NCBI RefSeq assembly: GCF_002563695.1
Contig: NZ_PDJI01000004.1
Location: 3,038,001-3,102,000, forward strand
Length of the DNA: 64,000 nucleotides
Reading direction: 5' to 3'
Origin: Georgenia soli
GTDB taxonomy: Bacteria; Actinomycetota; Actinomycetes; Actinomycetales; Actinomycetaceae
The notes beneath the pieces were generated by a model that saw nothing but the letters and a program-made list of their open reading frames with translations, was not told where the DNA came from and searched no databases. Below, in pieces: positions 1 to 9,285 of the stretch. A program made the position numbers and the translations under genes. How positions within the stretch are numbered: position 1 is the stretch's first letter; each line of letters begins with the position of its first letter.

Positions 1-503
1 TTGGTCGCCTCCCCGCGGTTGGCACGGCCGAGGGCGACCGCGCCGAGCACGACGGCGACCAGGCCGCCGAGCCCGCCGAGGAGCCCGAGGAACGGGACCC
101 ACGCGATGACGAGCGAGATCACCGCGACGATGAGCGCCGCCAGTCCCATGCCGTTGCGCGGCCCCTGCCCGCCGCCGTACGAGCCACCCTGGTAGCTGCC
201 GCCGTAGGGGGTGCCGACGTACTGCTGAGGCTGCCCGTACGCGCCGGACCCGTACTGCTCGCGCTGGTACGGGGCACCGGTGTGCGGCTGCCCCGGGCTG
301 CTCTGGTAGTCCGCGTCCGCGTAGCCAGGCTCCGGGTAGCCGCCGCCGCCGGCGGCGCCGGACGAGCTGCCCGGCCCCTGGTAGGGGATGCCCCGGTAGG
401 GCTCGCTCGTGGGGCCGGGTCCGCCGGCAGGTTCCTGACCGGCGCCTGCGGCGTCGGGCCCGGGCTCGTGGGGCTCACGGCCGGGCGGGGGCGTTGACGA
501 CAT
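1..503 (-). CDS. DUF4190-like membrane protein, proline/glycine/tyrosine-rich (3' end outside window)
   Basis: The reading frame starts at an ATG ending at 503 and runs off the left edge, so only about 167 residues are visible. Residues 1-115 are low complexity, rich in Pro, Gly, Tyr and Gln, with repeated PYQ/GSYGG motifs, as in cytoplasmic N-termini of small actinobacterial membrane proteins. From about residue 118 a hydrophobic stretch (NGMGLAALIVAVISLVIAW followed by a Gly/Leu-rich helix) looks like the paired helices of a DUF4190-type domain, ending in GRANRGEA. No catalytic motif is seen. Function unknown; identity as DUF4190 is a judgement from the helix pair and the tail. Confidence 0.6.
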   Translation of the reverse strand, partial: MSSTPPPGREPHEPGPDAAGAGQEPAGGPGPTSEPYRGIPYQGPGSSSGAAGGGGYPEPGYADADYQSSPGQPHTGAPYQREQYGSGAYGQPQQYVGTPYGGSYQGGSYGGGQGPRNGMGLAALIVAVISLVIAWVPFLGLLGGLGGLVAVVLGAVALGRANRGEAT

Positions 504-540
504 CGGGGCGCACCTCCCGTCGGTTCCCGCCATGCTCGCA

Positions 541-576
541 CGGGCGCGTGGGGGACCCGCAGGTTCCCCGCACCCG
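541..576 (-). terminator. Hairpin after the sugar ABC permease genes
   Basis: An imperfect GC-rich hairpin lies just past the stop codon of the last permease gene: outer CGGG/CCCG arms and inner GGGGACC/GGTTCCCC arms around a CGCA loop. There is no T-run, as is common in actinobacterial terminators. It would separate the transporter operon from the downstream membrane protein gene on the same strand. Confidence 0.4.
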
Positions 577-584
577 ATAGGGGG

Positions 585-1487
585 TCAGCCCTTCACGGAG
601 CCGGACATCAGCCCGCCGATGAAGTACTTGCCCAGGATGATGTAGACCAGCAGCGTGGGCAGCGACGCCAGGAGCGCGCCGGACATGGACACCCCGTAGT
701 TCTGCAGCAGCGCCCCGTTGGCGAGGTTGTTCAGCGCCAGCGTGACCGGACCGTTCTGGCTCGAGGAGAAGAACACCGCGAACAGGAAGTCGTTCCACGC
801 CGAGGTGAACTGCCAGATGAGGACGACGACGAAGCTGGGGACCGAGATCGGCAGGACGACCGAGAAGTAGGTCCGCAGCATGCCGGCGCCGTCGACCCGC
901 GCCGCCTCGATGAGCTCCTTGGGCACCGACTCGTAGTAGTTGCGGAAGATCAGCGTGGTGATCGGGATGCCGTAGATGACGTGCACCAGGATCAGGGAAG
1001 GGATGCCGCTCGGGATGTCCAGGCCCAGCAGCAGCTGCAGCAGCGGGATCATCACGGCCTGGTACGGGATGAACATCCCGAACAGGATGAGCGTGAAGAC
1101 GATGTTGGCACCGCGGAAGGACCAGCGCGAGAGCACGAAGCCGTTCATCGAGCCCAGGAAGGCGGAGATGATCGACGCCGGGACGACCATCTGCACCGAG
1201 CGCCAGATCGCCGGCGAGAGGGTCTGCCACGCGGTGACCCAGTTCTCCGTCGTCCACAGCTGCGGCAGCGCCCACGCCCGGGCGGCGGAGGCGTCACCCG
1301 GGCCCTTGAAGCTGGTCACGACCAGCACGTACACCGGGATCAGGACGATGACCAGGGAGAACAGCAGGATCGCGTACCGGAGGGTCCGGCCCACGGAGAA
1401 CCGCTGCACGGGGCGCCGCTCGGGCGTGCGGACGGGGCGGCCGGCCGCGACGTCGGCGGGCGCCGGGGCGGGGACGGCGGTGGTCAT
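585..1487 (-). CDS. Carbohydrate ABC transporter permease (MalG type)
   Basis: This 300-residue inner-membrane permease is the second transmembrane subunit of a CUT1-type sugar importer. After a Pro/Arg-rich start, the first helix begins near residue 32 (RYAILLFSLVIVLIPVYVLV). The EAA loop that contacts the ATPase is visible near residue 200 as ELIEAARVDGAGMLRTYFSV. The ATG at 1487 overlaps the stop of the upstream permease gene by four bases (ATGA), a sign of translational coupling. No ATPase gene is present nearby, so a shared MsiK-like ATPase is probably used; that is inference from the CUT1 habit in actinobacteria. The sugar cannot be read from the sequence. Confidence 0.93.
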   Translation of the reverse strand: MTTAVPAPAPADVAAGRPVRTPERRPVQRFSVGRTLRYAILLFSLVIVLIPVYVLVVTSFKGPGDASAARAWALPQLWTTENWVTAWQTLSPAIWRSVQMVVPASIISAFLGSMNGFVLSRWSFRGANIVFTLILFGMFIPYQAVMIPLLQLLLGLDIPSGIPSLILVHVIYGIPITTLIFRNYYESVPKELIEAARVDGAGMLRTYFSVVLPISVPSFVVVLIWQFTSAWNDFLFAVFFSSSQNGPVTLALNNLANGALLQNYGVSMSGALLASLPTLLVYIILGKYFIGGLMSGSVKG

Positions 1488-2386
1488 CGTCCACCCTCCT
1501 TCCGCGAGGTGTGCACGAGGTAGGGGATGATGAGCACCGCGACGATGATCAGCAGGATCGAGCCCACCGCCGCCGCGTTGGCGTAGTCGTAGCTGGACTT
1601 GAAGACGAACATGTCGACGGCGGGCACCTTGGTCTGGTAGTTCGACGGCTTCGAGATCGACATGATCAGGTCGAACGCCTTGAGCGACATGTGGCCGATG
1701 ATGATCAGCGCGGACAGCGCGACCGGGGACAGCTGCGGGAAGATCACGTGGCGGTAGAGCTGCCACTCGGAGGCGCCGTCGATGCGTCCGGCCTCGCGCA
1801 GCTCGTCGGGGATGCCGCGGAACCCGGCGAGGAAGAGCGCCATCACGTAGCCGGAGAGCTGCCAGATCGCCGGGATGGCGATGGCGGCGATGCCCCAGGT
1901 GACGTTGTTCCACCAGGGGTTCTGCAGGAAGTCGAGGCCGACGATCTGGAACAGCCGGTTCAGGCCGAGCGCGCTCTCGCCCTGGTTGGAGTTCAGCAGC
2001 CAGCGCCACACGACGCCGGAGGCGATGAACGAGACGGCCATCGGGAAGAGGTAGACGGAGCGGAAGAAGCCCTCTCCCTTGGTGGGGCGCTCCAGGATCC
2101 ACGCCCACACGAAGCCGATCACCATCGTGCCCACGAGGAAGACGGCCGTGTAGAGGACCAGGTTCTTCAGCGAGTGCTGGAAGGCCTCCGAGCCGAGCAG
2201 GGCGAAGTAGTTCTCCAGCCCGACGAACGCGCTCGGCGCGACGCCGTTGGCCTGCTGCGCAGTGTGCGAGTCCGTGAAGGAGGTCTGGAAGTTGAGCGCG
2301 ATGAAGCCGTAGACGAAGACGGCCATCAGGATGAGGGACGGGGCCAGCAGCAGGAGCGGCGGACCCCAGCGCTTCACAGCAGTCAC
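1484..2386 (-). CDS. Carbohydrate ABC transporter permease (MalF type)
   Basis: First membrane subunit of the same importer, 300 residues, with about six predicted helices starting at PLLLLAPSLILMAVFVYGFI. The EAA loop reads ELREAGRIDGASEWQLYRHV. The GTG at 2386 is preferred because GGGAG lies eight bases upstream; a second GTG three codons later (2377) is possible. It is separated from the binding-protein gene by a strong intercistronic hairpin and is coupled to the next permease gene by an ATGA overlap. Confidence 0.92.
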   Translation of the reverse strand: MTAVKRWGPPLLLLAPSLILMAVFVYGFIALNFQTSFTDSHTAQQANGVAPSAFVGLENYFALLGSEAFQHSLKNLVLYTAVFLVGTMVIGFVWAWILERPTKGEGFFRSVYLFPMAVSFIASGVVWRWLLNSNQGESALGLNRLFQIVGLDFLQNPWWNNVTWGIAAIAIPAIWQLSGYVMALFLAGFRGIPDELREAGRIDGASEWQLYRHVIFPQLSPVALSALIIIGHMSLKAFDLIMSISKPSNYQTKVPAVDMFVFKSSYDYANAAAVGSILLIIVAVLIIPYLVHTSRKEGGR

Positions 2387-2417
2387 TTCGTGTCTCCCAG
2401 CGAAGTCCGGAGATGGC

Positions 2418-2450
2418 GGTGGCGGGTGCGGACGGGCTGCACCCGCCACC
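2418..2450 (-). terminator. Intercistronic hairpin between binding-protein and permease genes
   Basis: Perfect 12-bp inverted repeat (GGTGGCGGGTGC / GCACCCGCCACC) with a 9-base loop, lying between the stop of the binding-protein gene and the first permease start, with no T-tract. Such hairpins commonly protect the abundant binding-protein message or partly terminate transcription, making the binding protein more abundant than the permeases. The structure is seen; that role is inferred. Confidence 0.6.
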
Positions 2451-2457
2451 GGGGTGG

Positions 2458-3744
2458 TCAGCTGCCGGCGGCGGTCGCCAGCTCGCTCTGGAACGTCTTG
2501 AGGTCGGACGCTCCGGTGGTGAACTTGCTCGTCGCGTCGGAGATGCCGTTCAGCACGGCGATCGGCGACGCGGCGCCGTGGGCGAGCGAGGGGACGATCG
2601 TGTCCTTGGCGTAGGCCTCGATCGCGCTCTGCTGGTACTCGGAGAACTCGGCGGGGTCCGCGTCGGTCCGGGCCGGGATGGAGCCCTTGGCCTTGTTGAA
2701 CGCTACCTGGCCCTCGAGGGAGCCGACGGTCTCGAGCCACGCCTTGGCGCCGTCGGGGTCGGGCGCGCCGACCGGCATCGTGAAGGAGTCGGCGAGGAAG
2801 CCGAACATGCTGTCGGTGCCCGGGACCGGGAAGTCGACGAAGCCGGTGCCGCGCTCGATGCCCTGCTCCTCGAACGCCGCCACTGCCCAGTCGCCCATGA
2901 CGTTGTACGCGGCGGTGCCGTCGATGACCATCTGGGTCGACTCCGGCCAGTCGAGGCCGTCACGGTCGGTGTTGGTGAAGTCCATGAGCGTCTGGAAGTC
3001 CTCGAGCGCCGCGGTCACCTCCGGCCCGTTCCAGTCGGTGTCGCCGGTCCAGAGGCCGTTGTAGCCGTCGGCGCCGAGGTCGGACATGAGCACCGTCTCG
3101 AGCAGGTGCACCTGGGTCCACGTGGTGGCGACCGACAGCGGCGTCTTGCCGGCGTCCTTCACCTTCTGCAGGTCGGTGATCCAGGCGTCGATGTCCGCCG
3201 GGACGGCGGCGGGGTCGATGCCGGCGTCCTCGAGCACGGAAGGGTTGGCCCACACCACGTTGGAACGGTGGATGTTCGACGGCACCGAGTAGATGGCGTT
3301 GTCGACGGTGAGCAGGTCGAGGAGGTCCTGGGGGAAGACGTCCTTCAGGCCGAACTCGTCGTAGAGGTTGGAGACGTCCTCGAGCTGGCCGGCGTTGATG
3401 TAGTCGGTCAGCTCCTTGCCGGCGTGGGCCTGGAACGTGTCCGGCGGGTCGCCCGCCTGCAGGCGGGACTGGAGCATGTCCTTCGCCGCGGAGCCGGCGC
3501 CGCCGGCCACCGCGCCGTTGACGAACTTGATGTCGGGGTGCTGCTCGTTGAAGACCTTGACGAGGGCGTCGAGCCCCGCCTTCTCCGAACCCTGCGCCCA
3601 CCAGGTGAACACCTCGACCTGGTTGCCGCCCCCTCCGCCGCCACCGCCGGTGGCCGCATCGTTCCCGCCGTCACCGCCGCCGCCGCAGGCGGCGAGGATG
3701 AGGCTGGCGGCCGCGAACCCGGCCACCGTCGCTGTACGTCGCAT
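2458..3744 (-). CDS. Sugar ABC transporter substrate-binding lipoprotein
   Basis: A 428-residue extracellular solute-binding protein of the family 1 (maltose-binding-like) type. The signal peptide MRRTATVAGFAAASLILAAC ends in a lipobox with the lipidated Cys at residue 20, followed by a Gly/Asn linker. The mature domain starts with VEVFTWWAQGSEKAGLDALV, typical of CUT1 sugar-binding proteins. The ATG at 3744 is supported by a GGAGA site and by the signal peptide beginning there. It feeds the two permeases downstream. Oligosaccharide or monosaccharide uptake is likely; the substrate is unknown. Confidence 0.94.
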   Translation of the reverse strand: MRRTATVAGFAAASLILAACGGGGDGGNDAATGGGGGGGGNQVEVFTWWAQGSEKAGLDALVKVFNEQHPDIKFVNGAVAGGAGSAAKDMLQSRLQAGDPPDTFQAHAGKELTDYINAGQLEDVSNLYDEFGLKDVFPQDLLDLLTVDNAIYSVPSNIHRSNVVWANPSVLEDAGIDPAAVPADIDAWITDLQKVKDAGKTPLSVATTWTQVHLLETVLMSDLGADGYNGLWTGDTDWNGPEVTAALEDFQTLMDFTNTDRDGLDWPESTQMVIDGTAAYNVMGDWAVAAFEEQGIERGTGFVDFPVPGTDSMFGFLADSFTMPVGAPDPDGAKAWLETVGSLEGQVAFNKAKGSIPARTDADPAEFSEYQQSAIEAYAKDTIVPSLAHGAASPIAVLNGISDATSKFTTGASDLKTFQSELATAAGS

Positions 3745-3970
3745 CGTGTCTCTCCTTCGAAACGTCGTCGTCCCGACCAGGCTCGGCAACCGCTGCCGGC
3801 CAGGGGACCGGCCGCGGAGGCCGGGCATCCGATTCCCCAGTGTGCCCCGGAGGCGTCATTCCGTGAAGCATTGGAGGAAATCGTCGCCGTGTTGTGATCT
3901 GGTGAGCCACATCCTGCCATATCGGGAGGCACCGGACCGCACTTCCTCCTCCGTGATCGAACACGATCGC

Positions 3971-5155
3971 TCAGTCGAGCAGGTGGGCGTAGGGCGGCGG
4001 GCCGCTGGTGAGCGCGAGCGCCAGCGCGCCGAGAACCTCCGTGCGCGCGCCCAGAGCGGCCGGGACCACGCGCAGCCGGCGCGCCACCGACGGGATGACC
4101 GACCGGCGCAACGACGCACCGACCGCGGTGAGGAACGGTTCGCCCGCGGCCACGAGCGGCCCGCCGAGCACGACCACCTCCGGGTCCACGAGGTTGCCGA
4201 GCAGCGCGATCCCCCGGCCGAGGTTCCGTCCCACGTCCTCCACCATCCGGCGGCAGGGCGGGTCGCCGGCGGCCGCGCCGGCGACCACCTGCTCGATCGT
4301 CAGGTCCTCGCCGAGCGTCGGGCGCAGCATCTGCAGGACCGCCGGGACGGACGTGAAGGTCTCGAGGCACCCGCGGTTCCCGCACCGGCACACCGCCCCG
4401 TCGGGCTGGAGCGGGGTGTGGCCGAGCTCCCCGGCCGTGCCGCCGGCGCCGCGGTGGAGGCGCCCGCCGAGCAGCAGCCCCGCCCCGACGCCGGTGGAGA
4501 TCTTCACGTAGGCGGCGTCGGCCACGCCCTGGGCGGCGCCCCAGCGCGCCTCGGCGAGCATGCCGAGGGTCGCGTCGTTGTCCGTGACCACCGGGACGCC
4601 GAGGGCCTCGGTCAGCCGGCCGGCGACGTCGAAGCCGGCCCACCCGGTGAGGATCGTCCCGGCTCCCACGGTGCCGTCGGGTCCGTCGACCGGTCCCGGC
4701 AGGCCGACGCCGACGGCGACGAGCTCACCGCCGGGGCGGCTCGCCTCCTGCAGGAGGTCCCGGACGAGGTTGAGCACGACCGGGACCGTCTGCTCTCCCG
4801 TGTGCCCCTCGGGCAGCGCCACCTCCCGCTCGGCGACGACCTCGCCCTGGCGGGTGGCGACGGCCGCACGAAGGTGCGTGCGCCCGACGTCGACGCCCGC
4901 GACGAGCCCCGGCGCGGCCACGAGCGACACGGTCTTCGCGGGCCGCCCGCGGCGCCCGTCTGCGGACATCTGCTCGACCGCGGCACCGCTGGCCACCAGG
5001 TCGGCCACGAGGTTGGAGACCGTCGTGGCCGACATCCCCAGCTCGCGGGCGATCTCCGCGCGAGAGCGCGGTCCCTCGGCGAGCAGGGTGATCACGGCGC
5101 GTCTGGTACGTCCGCGCGCTCGTGAGCTGGTCGGATCTGCGCGACCCACGTGCAT
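3971..5155 (-). CDS. ROK family transcriptional repressor
   Basis: A 394-residue regulator. An N-terminal winged helix (about residues 15-75, with RSRAEIARELGMSATTVSNL) precedes the sugar-kinase-like ROK domain (GVDVGRTHLRAAV near residue 86). The ROK zinc site is intact: CRCGNRGCLETF. It reads in the same direction as, and immediately before, the sugar ABC genes with a 226-bp gap, so it is the likely local repressor, released by a sugar or sugar phosphate. The ATG at 5155 has a purine-rich AAAAGGGGG directly before it, which overlaps a palindrome that could be its own operator. Catalytic kinase activity is not expected but not excluded. Confidence 0.92.
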   Translation of the reverse strand: MHVGRADPTSSRARGRTRRAVITLLAEGPRSRAEIARELGMSATTVSNLVADLVASGAAVEQMSADGRRGRPAKTVSLVAAPGLVAGVDVGRTHLRAAVATRQGEVVAEREVALPEGHTGEQTVPVVLNLVRDLLQEASRPGGELVAVGVGLPGPVDGPDGTVGAGTILTGWAGFDVAGRLTEALGVPVVTDNDATLGMLAEARWGAAQGVADAAYVKISTGVGAGLLLGGRLHRGAGGTAGELGHTPLQPDGAVCRCGNRGCLETFTSVPAVLQMLRPTLGEDLTIEQVVAGAAAGDPPCRRMVEDVGRNLGRGIALLGNLVDPEVVVLGGPLVAAGEPFLTAVGASLRRSVIPSVARRLRVVPAALGARTEVLGALALALTSGPPPYAHLLD

Positions 5156-5160
5156 CCCCC

Positions 5161-5185
5161 TTTTCGGTCCGTCGTTGGACCAAAA
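5161..5185 (-). promoter_or_regulatory. Inverted-repeat operator candidate at the ROK gene start
   Basis: TTTTCGGTCC and GGACCAAAA face each other across a 6-base centre, ending five bases before the ATG. The AT-rich flanks are unusual in this GC-rich DNA and resemble operators of ROK proteins. Binding here would block ribosome access or transcription, giving autoregulation. The palindrome is seen; the role is inferred. Confidence 0.45.
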
Positions 5186-5393
5186 GATGTGGTCGGTCAG
5201 GGCAAATAAGCACACTGGTGGAGAAAACCTAACGGACGCTGCCGCCAGTGTCGAGCAGGTGCGAGGGTCGACCAGCGGTCGCGGATATGGACGGGCGGCG
5301 GTCGTCGGAGGTGACAACCGGCGGCCGTGGAGGTGGACGACTGCCTGCCGCAGGTCGCGGAGGTCGAACGGCGGGCGCATCTGCGCGCGAGTG

Positions 5394-6248
5394 CTACGAG
5401 AAGACGACGGTTCGCCGGCCGTCCACCAGCACCCGGTGCTCGGCGTGCCAGCGCACGGCGCGGGCGAGGACGCGCCGCTCGACGTCCTGGCCGCGGGCCA
5501 CCAGCTCCTCGACGTCGTCGGCGTGGGTGACTCGCTCGACGTCCTGCTCGATGATCGGGCCCTCGTCGAGGTCCGCGGTGACGTAGTGCGCGGTCGCGCC
5601 GATGAGCTTCACGCCGCGGCCGTGGGCCTGGGCGTACGGGCGGGCGCCCTTGAAGCTCGGGAGGAACGAGTGGTGGATGTTGATGATGTTGCCGGCCAGC
5701 TCGGTACACAGGTCGTCGGACAGGATCTGCATGTACCGCGCGAGCACCACGAGCTCGACGTCGAGCTCGTGCACCAGCCGCAGCAGCTGCGCCTCGGCGT
5801 CGGCCTTCGTCTCCCGCGTCACGGGCACGTGGTGGAAGGGCACCCCGTAGAACGCCGCGATCGGCTCGAGGTCGGGGTGGTTGGCCACCACGGCCACCGG
5901 GTCGATCGGCAGCCGCTGCGAACGCTGGCGGAACAGCAGGTCCGAGAGACAGTGCGCCTCCTTCGACGCCATGATCAGCGTCCGCACCGGCCGGCCCACC
6001 TCGTCGAGGGTGAACGTCATCGAGAAGTCGTGGGCGACGGCGGCGAGCGCGCCCTCGACCTCGTGGCGCGGCGCGGTGGTCTCCACCTGCACGCGCATGA
6101 AGAACAGCCCGGTGGAGGGGTCGCCGAACTGCTGGGACTCCGTGATGTTGCCGCCGTGCTCAGCGAGCGCGCCGGAGACGGCGTGCACGATGCCGGGCCG
6201 GTCCGGGCAGGACAGCGCGAGGACGAGGTGCTCCTTCGGGGTGCTCAC
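5394..6248 (-). CDS. purU: Formyltetrahydrofolate deformylase
   Basis: PurU hydrolyses 10-formyl-THF to THF and formate, balancing the one-carbon pool. The 284-residue protein has an N-terminal ACT domain (LVLALSCPDRPGIVHAVSGA, residues 8-27) and a C-terminal formyltransferase-like hydrolase domain with the catalytic region NIINIHHSFLPSFKGARPY (Asn/His) and later GATAHYVTADLDEGPIIEQD (Asp). Length matches the family. It is transcribed alone, divergent from the GNAT gene. The riboswitch-controlled glyA-folD operon nearby belongs to the same folate cycle. Confidence 0.96.
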   Translation of the reverse strand: MSTPKEHLVLALSCPDRPGIVHAVSGALAEHGGNITESQQFGDPSTGLFFMRVQVETTAPRHEVEGALAAVAHDFSMTFTLDEVGRPVRTLIMASKEAHCLSDLLFRQRSQRLPIDPVAVVANHPDLEPIAAFYGVPFHHVPVTRETKADAEAQLLRLVHELDVELVVLARYMQILSDDLCTELAGNIINIHHSFLPSFKGARPYAQAHGRGVKLIGATAHYVTADLDEGPIIEQDVERVTHADDVEELVARGQDVERRVLARAVRWHAEHRVLVDGRRTVVFS

Positions 6249-6382
6249 CGGCCGCAGGGTAGCCGTCCGGACCCCGGGCGCGGGTCCAGGTCCGCCTCCC
6301 GGGTGCCGGTCACACGGACAGTCGCCGGTCCGCTCCGCGGGTACGGCCCGCCGCCGCTCCCGGTGGATGCCAGACTGTGGGC

Positions 6383-6910
6383 ATGGACGACGTCACGATC
6401 GACCTCATCACGGAGGACGTGGCCGGTGAGCTCCTCACCGTGCGCCGCGCCGCCTTCGTCACCGAGGCCCAGCTGTACGGGGACCCCAACCTCCCGGCGC
6501 TCACCCAGTCGCTGACCGAGCTGGTCGCGGACATCCGCCGGGCCGACGTCGTCACTCTCGGCGCCTGGATCGGGCACCGGCTCGTCGGGTCGGTCCGGGT
6601 GGAGCTGGAGGCGGAGAAGGCCACCCTCGGCCGCCTCGCCGTCGTCCCGGACCTCCAGGGCCGTGGGATCGGGACGCGGCTGCTCATGGCGGTGCTGCAG
6701 TACCTGCCGGAGCAGACCAAGGAGGTCTGGGTGTTCACCGGGCAGGACTCCAAGCACAACCTGGCGATGTACAACAAGGCCGGCTACGAGCACCAGTACG
6801 ACCAGCACACCGGTGACCTGACCTACGCGTACCTGCGCCGCATCCTCGGCGAGGACGGCCCGGAGGCCGACGGCCTGGCCGACGTGCCCGAGCGGGACGT
6901 CAACGCCTGA
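6383..6910 (+). CDS. GNAT family N-acetyltransferase
   Basis: A 175-residue acetyltransferase with one GNAT fold: motif A, binding acetyl-CoA, is [20 protein letters not shown] (near residues 83-102), and the C-terminal part [13 protein letters not shown] is the usual motif B. The ATG at 6383 is chosen over a GTG two codons upstream; a CAGACT hexamer six bases before it could be the -10 of a leaderless promoter. Acceptor unknown: GNATs modify amines of proteins, antibiotics or metabolites. It lies directly before the ZTP riboswitch but has its own transcription direction signal. Confidence 0.9.
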   Translation: MDDVTIDLITEDVAGELLTVRRAAFVTEAQLYGDPNLPALTQSLTELVADIRRADVVTLGAWIGHRLVGSVRVELEAEKATLGRLAVVPDLQGRGIGTRLLMAVLQYLPEQTKEVWVFTGQDSKHNLAMYNKAGYEHQYDQHTGDLTYAYLRRILGEDGPEADGLADVPERDVNA

Positions 6911-6944
6911 CTCCGCGCGCGCCTGTGCCGTGCGCGAAGTTGGT

Positions 6945-7033
6945 AGTCTCGTCCGCGTCGCGACTGGCGCCAGCAGGTGGGTCACCACCGGGGAGCGACA
7001 CGAGCAGGACCCCCGAGGTCGTCCGCCTGGGCC
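6945..7033 (+). ncRNA. ZTP riboswitch (pfl motif) upstream of glyA-folD
   Basis: The element carries the hallmark conserved strings of the pfl RNA: GACTGGCG, then GGTGGGTCACCACCGGGGAGC, a linker, and CCGCCTGGGC that makes the pseudoknot with the first domain. The closing stem pairs CTCGT/GTCG (6948-6960) with CGACACGAG after the GGGGAGC box. ZTP riboswitches sense the alarmone ZMP/ZTP, which accumulates when 10-formyl-THF is short, and turn on folate genes; glyA and folD are classical targets. The conserved strings are seen; the ligand is from family knowledge. Confidence 0.93.
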
Positions 7034-7058
7034 GAGGGTCACCGAACGGAAGTGCATC

Positions 7059-7077
7059 CACGCACGCGCCGTGCGTG
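7059..7077 (+). promoter_or_regulatory. Hairpin between ZTP aptamer and glyA (possible expression platform)
   Basis: CACGCAC and GTGCGTG form a perfect 7-bp stem with a 5-base loop, 25 bases after the aptamer and ending 18 bases before the glyA ATG, with the GGAGG ribosome site between. There is no U-tract, so a translational or Rho-dependent platform is more likely than an intrinsic terminator. Role inferred. Confidence 0.4.
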
Positions 7078-7095
7078 ACCGACAGCGGAGGAAGC

Positions 7096-8394
7096 ATGAG
7101 CCAGACCAAGCCCGAGACGTCCGTGGCGAACCAGTCGCTCGCCGAGCTGGACCCCGAGATCGCGGCCGTCCTCGACGGTGAGCTCGCCCGCCAGCGGGAC
7201 ACCCTCGAGATGATCGCCAGCGAGAACTTCGTCCCGCGCGCCGTCCTGCAGGCGCAGGGCTCCGTGCTGACGAACAAGTACGCGGAGGGCTACCCCGGGC
7301 GCCGTTACTACGGCGGCTGCGAGCAGGTCGACATCGCGGAGAACCTCGCGATCGAGCGCGCGACCTCCCTCTTCGGCGCCGAGTACGCCAACGTCCAGCC
7401 GCACTCCGGCGCCCAGGCCAACGCCGCGGTGCTCCACGCCATCGCCTCGCCGGGCGACAAGGTCCTCGGCCTATCCCTCGCGCACGGCGGCCACCTCACG
7501 CACGGGATGAAGATCAACTTCTCCGGCAAGCTCTACGACATCGCCGCCTACGGTGTGGACGAGCAGAGCCACCGGATCGAGATGGAGGCCGTGCGCCAGG
7601 CCGCCCTCGAGGCGCGCCCCAAGGTGATCATCGCGGGCTGGTCCGCGTACCCGCGCCAGCTCGACTTCGCCGCGTTCCGCGAGATCGCCGACGAGGTCGG
7701 CGCGTACCTGTGGACGGACATGGCGCACTTCGCGGGACTCGTGGCCGCGGGCCTGCACCCCTCGCCGGTGCCGCACTCCGACGTCGTCTCCTCCACCGTC
7801 CACAAGACGATCGGCGGCCCCCGGTCCGGCTTCATCCTCTCCCGGGACAAGGAGACCTTCGGCAAGAAGCTCGACTCCGCCGTCTTCCCGGGGCAGCAGG
7901 GCGGCCCGCTCATGCACGTCGTCGCCGCCAAGGCCGTGGCGTTCAAGATCGCGGCCGGCGAGGAGTTCCGGGACCGTCAGCGCCGCACCCTCGAGGGCGC
8001 CCGGATCATCGCCGAGCGGCTCTCCGCCCAGGACGTCAAGGACGCCGGGATCTCCGTGCTGACCGGCGGCACCGACGTCCACCTCGTCCTCGTGGACCTG
8101 CGCAACTCGTCCCTCGACGGCCAGCAGGCGGAGGACCTCCTCCACGACGCCGACATCACCGTCAACCGCAACGCGGTGCCCTTCGACCCCCGCCCGCCGC
8201 GCGTGACGTCCGGGCTGCGCATCGGCACGCCGGCGCTCGCCACCCGCGGGTTCGGCGCCGAGGAGTTCACCGAGGTCGCCGACATCATCGCCACCACCCT
8301 CGTGGGCGGCGCCGCCACGGACGTCGAGGGCATGCGGGCCCGCGTCCGGGCGCTCACCGAGGCCTTCCCGCTCTACCCCGACCTCCAGCAGTGA
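7096..8394 (+). CDS. glyA: Serine hydroxymethyltransferase
   Basis: PLP enzyme interconverting serine plus THF with glycine plus 5,10-methylene-THF. The 432-residue protein shows [16 protein letters not shown], the motif [20 protein letters not shown], and the PLP-binding lysine 237 within [16 protein letters not shown]. The ATG at 7096 follows GGAGGAAG by a good spacing; reading further upstream would translate the riboswitch. It overlaps folD by four bases (GTGA), so the two are translationally coupled and under ZTP riboswitch control. Confidence 0.97.
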   Translation: MSQTKPETSVANQSLAELDPEIAAVLDGELARQRDTLEMIASENFVPRAVLQAQGSVLTNKYAEGYPGRRYYGGCEQVDIAENLAIERATSLFGAEYANVQPHSGAQANAAVLHAIASPGDKVLGLSLAHGGHLTHGMKINFSGKLYDIAAYGVDEQSHRIEMEAVRQAALEARPKVIIAGWSAYPRQLDFAAFREIADEVGAYLWTDMAHFAGLVAAGLHPSPVPHSDVVSSTVHKTIGGPRSGFILSRDKETFGKKLDSAVFPGQQGGPLMHVVAAKAVAFKIAAGEEFRDRQRRTLEGARIIAERLSAQDVKDAGISVLTGGTDVHLVLVDLRNSSLDGQQAEDLLHDADITVNRNAVPFDPRPPRVTSGLRIGTPALATRGFGAEEFTEVADIIATTLVGGAATDVEGMRARVRALTEAFPLYPDLQQ

Positions 8395-9278
8395 CCGCCC
8401 AGGTCCTGGACGGCAGGGCCACCGCGGCGACGATCAAGGCGGAGCTGACGGAACGGGTCAGCGCGCTGCGGGAACGCGGCGTCGTCCCCGGGCTCGGCAC
8501 CGTGCTCGTGGGGGAGGACCCCGGCTCCAAGGCGTACGTGGCGGGCAAGCACCGCGACTGCGCCGAGGTCGGGATCGCCTCCATCCGCGAGGACCTGCCG
8601 GCCGACGCGTCGCAGGCCGACGTGGAGGCCGCCGTCGAGCGCCTCAACGCCGACCCGGCGTGCACCGGCTACATCGTCCAGCTGCCGCTGCCGAAGGCCG
8701 TCGACACCAACGCGGTCCTGGAGATGATCGACCCGGCCAAGGACGCCGACGGGCTGCACCCGACCAACCTCGGGCGGCTGGTCCTCCGCGTGAAGGAGGA
8801 GGTCAGCTCGCCGCTCCCGTGCACGCCCCGTGCGGTGCTCGAGCTGCTCGGGCGCCACGGCATCGAGCTCGCGGGCAAGGAGGTGTGCGTCGTCGGGCGG
8901 GGGACGACGGTCGGCCGCTCCATCGGCCTGCTGCTCACGCGCAAGGACGTCAACGCCACCGTGACGCTCACGCACACGGGCACCCGCGACCTCGCCAGGC
9001 ACGTGCGGGAGGCGGACGTCGTCGTGGCGGCCGCCGGGCAGCCGGGTCTGGTCACCGCGGACATGGTCAGGCCGGGCGCCGTCGTGCTCGACGTCGGGGT
9101 CTCCCGCACGGTCGACCCGGTCACCGGGAGGTCCAAGCTGCGCGGGGACGTGGCCGACGGCGTCGCCGAGGTCGCGTCGTGGCTCTCGCCCAACCCGGGC
9201 GGGGTGGGCCCGATGACCCGCGCCATGCTGCTCACCAACGTCGTGGAGACCGCGGAGCGGCTCGCCGCCTCCGCCTGA
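8391..9278 (+). CDS. folD: Methylenetetrahydrofolate dehydrogenase / methenyltetrahydrofolate cyclohydrolase
   Basis: Bifunctional enzyme turning 5,10-methylene-THF into 10-formyl-THF, thereby supplying the cofactor whose lack the upstream riboswitch senses. The 295-residue frame starts at a GTG inside the glyA stop (GTGA). Family motifs are clear: [20 protein letters not shown] (catalytic Lys in the second half), [10 protein letters not shown], and the NADP-site [18 protein letters not shown]. Length is normal. Followed by a strong hairpin terminator. Confidence 0.96.
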   Translation: MTAQVLDGRATAATIKAELTERVSALRERGVVPGLGTVLVGEDPGSKAYVAGKHRDCAEVGIASIREDLPADASQADVEAAVERLNADPACTGYIVQLPLPKAVDTNAVLEMIDPAKDADGLHPTNLGRLVLRVKEEVSSPLPCTPRAVLELLGRHGIELAGKEVCVVGRGTTVGRSIGLLLTRKDVNATVTLTHTGTRDLARHVREADVVVAAAGQPGLVTADMVRPGAVVLDVGVSRTVDPVTGRSKLRGDVADGVAEVASWLSPNPGGVGPMTRAMLLTNVVETAERLAASA

Positions 9279-9285
9279 GCGGGTC

